From Anaerolineaceae bacterium (lineage in GTDB: Bacteria; Chloroflexota; Anaerolineae; Anaerolineales; Anaerolineaceae), in NCBI GenBank assembly GCA_003532515.1, contig DOEX01000248.1, positions 1-8,144 of the forward strand: DNA of 8,144 nt, in the 5' to 3' direction. Both the position numbers and the translations under genes were made by a program. Numbering within the stretch: the stretch's first letter is position 1; every line of letters begins with the position of its first letter. This document shows positions 1 to 5,132 of this stretch, piece after piece. The notes beneath the pieces were generated by a model. That model did no database searches. It worked only from the letters and a program-made list of their open reading frames with translations, and had not been told where the DNA came from.

Positions 1-96
1 ACCATCCTAAATGGTGATGTAGGATTATTTGTCGAAACATTTGAGTCCGCGGAAGCCGCTGTTGTTTTCAACGATTTAGTGATTAAAAAACCCTGA
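1..96 (+). CDS. C-terminal end of an unidentified protein, possibly a beta-sandwich (LamG/DUF1080-like) domain
   Basis: Frame 1 is open from the left edge to a TGA at 94-96 and gives 31 residues, including the stretches GDVGLFVETF and VVFNDLVIKKP. The pattern 'G-x-V-G-L-F-V ... V-x-F-[ND]-x-L-V-V' resembles the last two strands of concanavalin-A-like sandwich domains (LamG, DUF1080/3-keto-disaccharide hydrolase) often found at the ends of secreted proteins. That is a resemblance by eye on a very short piece. The stop codon overlaps the mtaB start by one base (TGATG), so the two genes may be translationally coupled. The function of the whole protein cannot be judged from this fragment. Confidence 0.55.
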   Translation, partial: TILNGDVGLFVETFESAEAAVVFNDLVIKKP

Positions 97-1433
97 TGAG
101 ATTTTATTTGGATATGGTTGGCTGCCGTCTGAACCAGGCGGAGATTGATGCCTTGGCAATTGACCTGGTTAATCGAGGTGCTGAGATCGTTTCCGACCCG
201 CAATTGGCCGATACAATCATCATTAATACCTGTTGTGTGACCGCCAAGGCGTCTGCTGATTCCCGGAAAATGATCCGTCATTATCAAAATCACTCTCCAG
301 CAAAAGTGGTGAGTACTGGTTGCTGGGTGAGTGTAGCCCAGTCGGAAGCGGATGAGATAAGCGATCTGACTTATCTAAACGATCAAAAAGAATTGATTCC
401 GGAAATTCTATTAAAAAAATCACCAGAAATTATTTCAGAATTAGTCCATAAACCAAAGTTGGGTCATCGAAACCGTACACGCGGATTTGTCAAAATTCAA
501 GACGGCTGTAATAACGCCTGCAGCTTTTGCCTTACTACGATTGCCAGGGGTCCTTCGACTAGTTCCAAGCCGGAAGACATTCTGGAGCGTGTCAAGCAGC
601 TTGAAAGAATGGACATTAAGGAAATCGTCCTAACAGGTGTTCAACTCGGCTCATGGGGTAAAGATCTGGAGCCAAAAAGAAGACTGAGCAGCTTGCTCGA
701 ATATCTATTGACACACAGTCAGATCCCAAGAATCAGGCTCTCGTCGATTGAACCGTGGGATATTGATCAAGATCTTGTGAACGTTCTGAATCACCCACGG
801 ATCATGCCAAATCTGCATATACCACTGCAAAGTGGATCAGATTCGATCCTAAGAAAAATGCATCGTCCAGTGAACCAGGAACGCTTTCGGCAAGTCCTCG
901 CAATGATAAGAGAAATTAGTCCACAAACTGCAATCACTACTGATGTGATTTCTGGATTTCCTGGAGAGACCGACGAGTTGTTTGAAGGGTCGTGCAACTT
1001 CATCCGAAGCTGCAACTTCAATGGTGGTCACGTTTTTTCTTTTTCACCCATGCCTGGTACTCTTGCCAATGAAATGGAAGAAAGAGTGCATTCTGCTGTC
1101 ATTAAAGCCAGGACCAATCACCTTTTAGTTTACTTTGCTGAACAGGAAAAAAGTTACAAACAACAAAAATTGGGACAAATTGAACGAGTATTGTTCGAGA
1201 GCAGAAAGATTTCGCCCCAAGGCACGTTTTACCGGGGGTTCACTGAAGATTATCAGAGAGTGATTTGTTACAGCCAGGAAACTTTGCTGAACCAGATCAG
1301 AAATGTTGGACTTACGAGTCTGAATGAAGATGGCGATTTACTTGGGGTATTACTTCCACAAAACCCGACTGAGTTCGCCTTGACTGAGGGGGTAAATAAG
1401 GTAGAATTGAGAGGTTATGGATTTGAAAAATAG
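96..1433 (+). CDS. mtaB: MtaB-type tRNA methylthiotransferase (ms2t6A37 formation, radical SAM)
   Basis: Predicted to add a methylthio group to C2 of N6-threonylcarbamoyladenosine at position 37 of ANN-decoding tRNAs, in the cytoplasm, using two [4Fe-4S] clusters and S-adenosylmethionine. The 445 residues match the family length. The N-terminal methylthiotransferase domain has its three cluster cysteines: C10 (in GCRLNQAE), C46 (in INTCCVT) and C76 (in STGCW). The radical SAM core carries C138-x3-C142-x2-C145 (DGCNNACSFC), followed by LTGVQLGSWG (179-188), LSSIEP (215-220), the HIPLQSGS element (241-248) and TTDVISGFPGE (281-291). Residues from about 360 on fit the TRAM-like tail. The loop after the cluster reads LTTIARGPSTSS, whereas many homologues have IIPxARGxxRSR. 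The start is set by the usual short lead into GC; there is no clear ribosome binding site, and coupling to the preceding stop is likely. MtaB is favoured over MiaB or RimO by size and the GCxxNQxE motif; exact tRNA specificity is inferred. Confidence 0.9.
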   Translation: MRFYLDMVGCRLNQAEIDALAIDLVNRGAEIVSDPQLADTIIINTCCVTAKASADSRKMIRHYQNHSPAKVVSTGCWVSVAQSEADEISDLTYLNDQKELIPEILLKKSPEIISELVHKPKLGHRNRTRGFVKIQDGCNNACSFCLTTIARGPSTSSKPEDILERVKQLERMDIKEIVLTGVQLGSWGKDLEPKRRLSSLLEYLLTHSQIPRIRLSSIEPWDIDQDLVNVLNHPRIMPNLHIPLQSGSDSILRKMHRPVNQERFRQVLAMIREISPQTAITTDVISGFPGETDELFEGSCNFIRSCNFNGGHVFSFSPMPGTLANEMEERVHSAVIKARTNHLLVYFAEQEKSYKQQKLGQIERVLFESRKISPQGTFYRGFTEDYQRVICYSQETLLNQIRNVGLTSLNEDGDLLGVLLPQNPTEFALTEGVNKVELRGYGFEK

Positions 1434-1488
1434 TCCTGGTTAAGTCACGCCTATGTTACTTGCTGGGATTTTCTGAAAGGAATAAAGG

Positions 1489-1662
1489 ATGTCAACAAAA
1501 AGAACTTATCAACCCAAAGTGAAAAGGCGCGTGCGTGTTCACGGTTTTCGAGCAAGAATGGCAACTGCCGATGGACGACAAGTGCTGAAACGCCGACGTC
1601 TGCGTGGTCGCCAGGAGCTTGCAAAGACCTCTAACAACCACGTCAAACGCGTTCGCTGGTAA
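1489..1662 (+). CDS. rpmH: 50S ribosomal protein L34
   Basis: A 57-residue, very basic protein of the large ribosomal subunit. It begins MSTKRTYQPKVKRR and contains the family hallmark HGFRARMATADGRQVLKRRR (residues 18-37), then LRGRQEL. L34 is usually about 44-50 residues and ends soon after the R-x-x-G-R-x-x-L element; here roughly 13 extra residues follow, ending TSNNHVKRVRW. A good ribosome binding site (GAAAGGA, 1475-1481) lies seven bases before the ATG. It is the first gene of the conserved rpmH-rnpA-yidD-yidC-jag block and sits 23 bases before rnpA. The 55-base gap from mtaB contains no terminator, and I could not find a convincing promoter there. Confidence 0.96.
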   Translation: MSTKRTYQPKVKRRVRVHGFRARMATADGRQVLKRRRLRGRQELAKTSNNHVKRVRW

Positions 1663-1685
1663 AAATAGACAAGAATGCAGCGGGT

Positions 1686-2039
1686 ATGCCAGGCAATTCG
1701 GATTTGGCAACACTGCGAAGTTCACAGGAAATTAGTGCTATCCGTAAGGAGGGCAGAACATTTTCGAACCGATATTTCGTGTTGGTGATGAGACCCAATA
1801 CACTAGAGATGAGCAGATACGCTGTAATCGCCAGTCGAAGTGTCGGAGGAGCTGTGGAACGCAATCGCTGCAAACGCCGGATTCGGTCCAGAGTGGCAAA
1901 ATTGGCAATCAGAATAATACCGGGCAATGATTTTCTTATTATCGCCCGGGTTGCTTGCCTTTCAGTTGAGCCAGTTTTGTTAGATCAAGCGTTTGAACAA
2001 GTGTTTGCCCAAGCTGGGCTGTTGAGTGTTAACGTGTGA
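1686..2039 (+). CDS. rnpA: Ribonuclease P protein component
   Basis: Protein subunit of RNase P, which binds the catalytic RNA and the 5' leader of precursor tRNA during 5' end maturation. The 117 residues are normal for the family. The start follows the usual plan: a short lead, then LRSSQEISAIRKEGRTFSNR (residues 10-29), matching the typical 'LR-x-x-x-x-F-x-x-V-x-x-x-G-x-x-x-x-x-x' opening. The RNR signature is clear at about residues 50-69 (GGAVERNRCKRRIRSR, with R59, N60 and R61 central). NDFLIIAR (81-88) is the usual late strand. No strong Shine-Dalgarno precedes the ATG; it is 23 bases after rpmH and may depend on coupling. The 3' end meets or overlaps yidD. The rpmH-rnpA pairing is near universal in bacteria. 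Confidence 0.95.
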   Translation: MPGNSDLATLRSSQEISAIRKEGRTFSNRYFVLVMRPNTLEMSRYAVIASRSVGGAVERNRCKRRIRSRVAKLAIRIIPGNDFLIIARVACLSVEPVLLDQAFEQVFAQAGLLSVNV

Positions 2040-2043
2040 ATTT

Positions 2044-2325
2044 ATGGCAGAACATGAAAGCCATTATGCAGATCCTCCATTGAAGGATTTGCCCGCTACG
2101 CTGAAGAATTTTCCCCGTCGCATTTTGCTGTGGCTGATCAAGCTGTATCAAATGACCGTTTCGAAAACACTTCCGCCGAATACTTGCCGGTTTTATCCAA
2201 CCTGTTCTCACTATGGTTACCAGGCAATCTATAAGTATGGAGCCATCAAAGGTGGGTGGATGGCTATAAAGAGAATCATAAGATGTAACCCCTTCAATGA
2301 AGGTGGAATAGACCCAGTTCCTTGA
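2044..2325 (+). CDS. yidD: YidD, membrane protein insertion efficiency factor
   Basis: Small membrane-associated protein that helps YidC-dependent insertion; it acts at the inner face of the cytoplasmic membrane. With the ATG at 2044 it has 93 residues. The core is diagnostic: ILLWLIKLYQMTVSKTLP (27-44) is an amphipathic or membrane-associated helix, then CRFYPTCSHYGYQAI (48-62) and the closing IIRCNPFNEGGIDPVP (78-93). The three family cysteines are C48, C54 and C81. The first 25 residues are a charged, unconserved lead. A GTG at 2026 would add six residues and overlap rnpA by 14 bases; neither start has a strong ribosome binding site, and I prefer the ATG. The next gene starts only 10 bases after the stop. 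Confidence 0.94.
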   Translation: MAEHESHYADPPLKDLPATLKNFPRRILLWLIKLYQMTVSKTLPPNTCRFYPTCSHYGYQAIYKYGAIKGGWMAIKRIIRCNPFNEGGIDPVP

Positions 2326-2335
2326 TCGGAGACGT

Positions 2336-3415
2336 ATGAACAAAAAGGTTTTAAGACTTCTAGTTCTGCTGGTTTTAGCAGGCGCTGTCCTTACTGGTTG
2401 CGCAGCTGGAGTCCGGGCAGAAAGTACCCCAGGGGTAACAGTTACAGATAGCTATGTCTATCTGGCATATTTGAATAGTCTTTTTCAATTAGATAAAGCA
2501 AGCGGTGCTCAACTTTCCTCTTTCCCTGAGAAATCCAGCGCCAATTTAGCCATGTATGCCGCACCGGTTGTACAGGATGGTTATGTTTATTTTGGCGACC
2601 TTTCCAATGACTTTCACAAATTGACTGAAGGAAATCTTGCGCAAAGTGTGTGGACATTTGAACAAGCAAAGGGTTGGTACCAGGCAAAACCTGCTTTGGA
2701 TGGCAATCTGGTGATTGTGCCTTGTACAGACCGCAATATTTATGCAATCGACATAGAAAATGGAACTGAAACCTGGGTTTACAAAGGCGACTTTGCTTTC
2801 ATTGCTGAACCAGTTGTGGTTGATGGCAAAATTATCGTCAGCTCGCAGGATCATCACGTTCTTGTGCTGAATGGCACTACCGGCGAAGAAATTTATCGGG
2901 TAGAAATGAAGGGTGCTGTATTAGCCCCGCCGTTGTACGACCCCGAGTCAGGCTCTGCTTATGTTGGCAGTCTCGGTCGTGAGATGGTTTCATTTGACCT
3001 GGCTTCCGGTGATGTCAACTGGACCTATGAAACAGAAGACCTGGCAACAATTTGGGCCACACCAATCCTGTTAGATAGCCAACTGATTTTCACGGACAAA
3101 AACGGGAAAATCGTAGCTTTGGATCCAAAAACCGGTGAGGAACTCTGGCAGAACAATGCTGGCGGAACAGTGATCGCAGGAGCCACACTTGTCGGCGACC
3201 AGGGCTTCTTAGTTGCACGCGAAGATGGAACAATTTCCTATTATTCGTCAGAATCTAAGAGTGGAGACTGGACCGTGACTGTTCCTGGCAACATCTATTC
3301 AAAAATCATCGTAGATGGTGACCAGATTTTTGTTCCTGTTGTCAAGGCTGATGCCTTGATCTACACCTATAATACTGCCGGCGTACCTGGCTGGTCGTTC
3401 AGCCCGTCGAAATAG
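2336..3415 (+). CDS. Lipoprotein with an eight-repeat PQQ-like (BamB-type) beta-propeller
   Basis: A 359-residue predicted exported lipoprotein. The N-terminus is a lipoprotein signal: MNKK, a hydrophobic stretch (6-18), then the lipobox L19-T20-G21-C22, so C22 would be lipidated. The rest is made of PQQ-like repeats of the form 'V-Y-[FV]-x-x-x-D-x-x-x-[VL]-x-A-[LI]-D-x-x-[TS]-G-x-x-x-W'. I can place about eight, starting near residues 41, 83, 126, 166, 208, 250, 291 and 331; the clearest are IYAIDIENGTETW (135-147), MVSFDLASGDVNW (217-229) and IVALDPKTGEELW (258-270). Eight blades is the BamB arrangement. The protein is far shorter than PQQ dehydrogenases (about 600 residues), so it is probably a binding scaffold and not an enzyme. 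GGAG at 2328-2331 serves as ribosome binding site. It lies between yidD and yidC with 10-base gaps on both sides, which suggests a role in envelope protein biogenesis. That role is inference. Confidence 0.85.
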   Translation: MNKKVLRLLVLLVLAGAVLTGCAAGVRAESTPGVTVTDSYVYLAYLNSLFQLDKASGAQLSSFPEKSSANLAMYAAPVVQDGYVYFGDLSNDFHKLTEGNLAQSVWTFEQAKGWYQAKPALDGNLVIVPCTDRNIYAIDIENGTETWVYKGDFAFIAEPVVVDGKIIVSSQDHHVLVLNGTTGEEIYRVEMKGAVLAPPLYDPESGSAYVGSLGREMVSFDLASGDVNWTYETEDLATIWATPILLDSQLIFTDKNGKIVALDPKTGEELWQNNAGGTVIAGATLVGDQGFLVAREDGTISYYSSESKSGDWTVTVPGNIYSKIIVDGDQIFVPVVKADALIYTYNTAGVPGWSFSPSK

Positions 3416-3425
3416 GAGCACCACT

Positions 3426-4313
3426 ATGTGGGATACAATTATTGTTCAGCCTTTTACTAACCTATTACTCCTGATTACCATACTGGTCAAGAATTTTGGC
3501 ATTGCCATCATTCTTTTTACCCTGGTGATCAAGTTGATAACCTATCCTTTGACTGCCAAACAATTGAAGTCTACTATGGCTATGCAGGATCTTCAGAACG
3601 ATCCTAAATACAAGAAGATGATGGCAAAATACAAGGACAACCGCGAAAAAGCTGCGGAAGAACAAATGAAGATTTACAAAGAAAAAGGTATCAGTCCTTT
3701 TGGATCTTGTCTTCCAACGCTTATCCAGTTCCCAATCATTATCGGTCTGTACCAGTCAATTATGCGGGTCATGGCTTCAACGCCGCTTGAACTGGTCAAA
3801 TTGGAACGCATTGTTTACCCCTTTCTTGACGTAAATAAAATCCTGCCAATTCAAAACCGGTTCCTTTGGATGGATTTGGGTCAACCAGAGCGTCTTTGGA
3901 TCGGAACAATTGGCATTCCTGTGTTGGCAATCCTGGTATTAGCCACTACCTTTATCCAATCCAAGGTAATGCAACCACCAACTCAAGCTAATGACCAAAG
4001 TGCTGCCATGAGTAACAGCATGATGATGATGATGCCCTTTATGATGGGCTGGATGGCTTATCAATTCTCAGCAGGTTTAGCGCTTTATTTTCTGGCGAGC
4101 AACATTGCTACTGTCGGTCAATATGCGGCAATGGGACGAGTGGATTGGTCCAAGATTTTACCTTGGGTCAAGCCTTTGGAACAACCAAAACCTTCAGTCG
4201 TGATTGATTACGATGAAGAAGACGAACAAGAAGAAGAGCCAGAACCTGTTAAATCAGTCAAACCATCGGCAAGAGCTTCTGCAAAGCGGCAGCGACCAAA
4301 AATGAAAAAGTAA
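3426..4313 (+). CDS. yidC: YidC/Oxa1/SpoIIIJ membrane protein insertase
   Basis: Inserts and folds membrane proteins, alone or with SecYEG. The 295 residues form the core only: no large periplasmic domain and no lipobox, unlike E. coli YidC and SpoIIIJ respectively. An interfacial helix (11-22) leads into the first transmembrane segment (24-41), then the cytosolic helical hairpin (about 44-90, rich in K and E). ISPFGSCLPTLIQFPIIIGLY (89-109) is the second segment, 158-180 the third, and 197-236 the last two, with P204 and the GLALYFLASN motif (217-226). The hydrophilic groove position that is usually Arg is K36 here (FTLVIKLITYPL). The tail is acidic (261-273) then basic (281-295); basic tails in this family help contact the ribosome. 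AGGAG (3414-3418) overlaps the previous stop and is well spaced from the ATG. jag follows after 12 bases. Confidence 0.95.
   Translation: MWDTIIVQPFTNLLLLITILVKNFGIAIILFTLVIKLITYPLTAKQLKSTMAMQDLQNDPKYKKMMAKYKDNREKAAEEQMKIYKEKGISPFGSCLPTLIQFPIIIGLYQSIMRVMASTPLELVKLERIVYPFLDVNKILPIQNRFLWMDLGQPERLWIGTIGIPVLAILVLATTFIQSKVMQPPTQANDQSAAMSNSMMMMMPFMMGWMAYQFSAGLALYFLASNIATVGQYAAMGRVDWSKILPWVKPLEQPKPSVVIDYDEEDEQEEEPEPVKSVKPSARASAKRQRPKMKK
4020..4034 (+). repeat. Five tandem ATG codons in yidC
   Basis: Five ATG triplets in a row encode Met199-Met203 at the start of the fourth predicted transmembrane segment of YidC, with more Met at 206, 207 and 210. The Met-rich face fits the flexible, non-specific contact surface of insertases. 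A short triplet run could also slip in replication, adding or removing a residue without a frameshift. Confidence 0.8.
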
Positions 4314-4325
4314 GGTGGGTGCTAC

Positions 4326-5117
4326 ATGAATAACAGAATGACCCTCGAAGTCATTGCTCCAACGGTTGAAGAGGCTATTGAAAAAGGACTCGATCAACTT
4401 GGTTTAGCGATCGCTGACGTCGAAGTAGAAGTATTGGATGAAGGCAAACGTAACCTCTTCCGCTTTGCTGCTAGACAAGCGCGCGTTAAACTAACTGTGA
4501 AGTCTGAGGATAATTTAACTGTATTTTCAGAATCTGGCGAATTCATTGAAGTCTTTGATGAAGAAATATCGGAAGATGCTAATTTATCACTAACCGATGA
4601 AACTGAAGAGGATGAAAATTTAGATTCTTCAGATCGGGATGTAGACTACAACAGGCTCAAGACCCGTGTGCATGAGACTGTAAAAAAATTGCTTCAATTG
4701 ATGAAAACTGATGCAATTGCTACAGTTGAACTAAAGAATTCTGAAGACGATGACCGACAAATTATCAGCGTGGAGATTGAAGGCGATGATTTGAGTTTCC
4801 TGATCGGTCGTCATGCTGAGACGTTAAACGCGATTCAGTATATGATCAGTTTGATAGTCAGTCATGAATTTAATCGTTGGATCCCGATCCAGGTCGATAT
4901 ACAAAATTACCGCTCAAGGCGCGAAAAGGAGCTTCAGAAACTTGCTCGCAGAATGGCTGACCAGGTTGTCGCGACTGGAAGAAAACAGACTTTGGAGCCT
5001 ATGCCAGCCAACGAACGTAGAATCATCCACATTGAACTACGAAAACGTGATGACGTCTTTACCGAATCAATTGGCGAGGATCCATATCGCAAGATATATA
5101 TCCATCCAGCGGACTAA
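4326..5117 (+). CDS. jag: Jag/KhpB, KH and R3H domain RNA-binding protein
   Basis: Single-strand nucleic-acid-binding protein; in Gram-positive bacteria Jag (KhpB, EloR) pairs with KhpA and affects cell elongation and division. All three domains are visible in 263 residues. Jag-N is at about 5-58, containing VEEAIEKGLDQLGL and the loop DEGKRNLFRF. An acidic linker follows (about 71-108, mostly D, E and S). The KH domain (about 110-190) centres on FLIGRHAETLNAIQYMISLI (158-177). The R3H domain (about 197-258) has R232-x3-H235-like spacing within NERRIIH (R231/H235) and ends TESIGEDPYRKIYIHP. The KH loop is GRHA where the consensus is GXXG, so the second Gly (position 164) is Ala. AAGGTGGG (4312-4319) is the ribosome binding site. 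yidC-jag adjacency is typical. Confidence 0.94.
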   Translation: MNNRMTLEVIAPTVEEAIEKGLDQLGLAIADVEVEVLDEGKRNLFRFAARQARVKLTVKSEDNLTVFSESGEFIEVFDEEISEDANLSLTDETEEDENLDSSDRDVDYNRLKTRVHETVKKLLQLMKTDAIATVELKNSEDDDRQIISVEIEGDDLSFLIGRHAETLNAIQYMISLIVSHEFNRWIPIQVDIQNYRSRREKELQKLARRMADQVVATGRKQTLEPMPANERRIIHIELRKRDDVFTESIGEDPYRKIYIHPAD

Positions 5118-5132
5118 GGAAAGAACTGTGCT

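Noticed and set aside
1434..1488. Possible promoter for rpmH (TATGTT near 1452 as a -10, TTGAAA at 1423 as a -35)
   Set aside because: The two boxes are about 23 bases apart, too far for a normal sigma-70 promoter, and no better pair was seen.
1504..1512. DnaA-box-like TTATCAACC, and a second near 2194
   Set aside because: Both are imperfect, isolated, and inside rpmH and yidD coding sequence; there is no cluster, no AT-rich stretch and no dnaA, so there is no case for an origin.
1675..1800. Short open frame starting at ATG 1675, just ahead of and overlapping rnpA in another frame
   Set aside because: It yields about 37 residues with no recognisable motif and no ribosome binding site; rnpA explains the region.
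2336..3415. Propeller lipoprotein as a true PQQ-dependent dehydrogenase
   Set aside because: At 359 residues it is too short, and I do not see the cofactor-site features of the roughly 600-residue enzymes.
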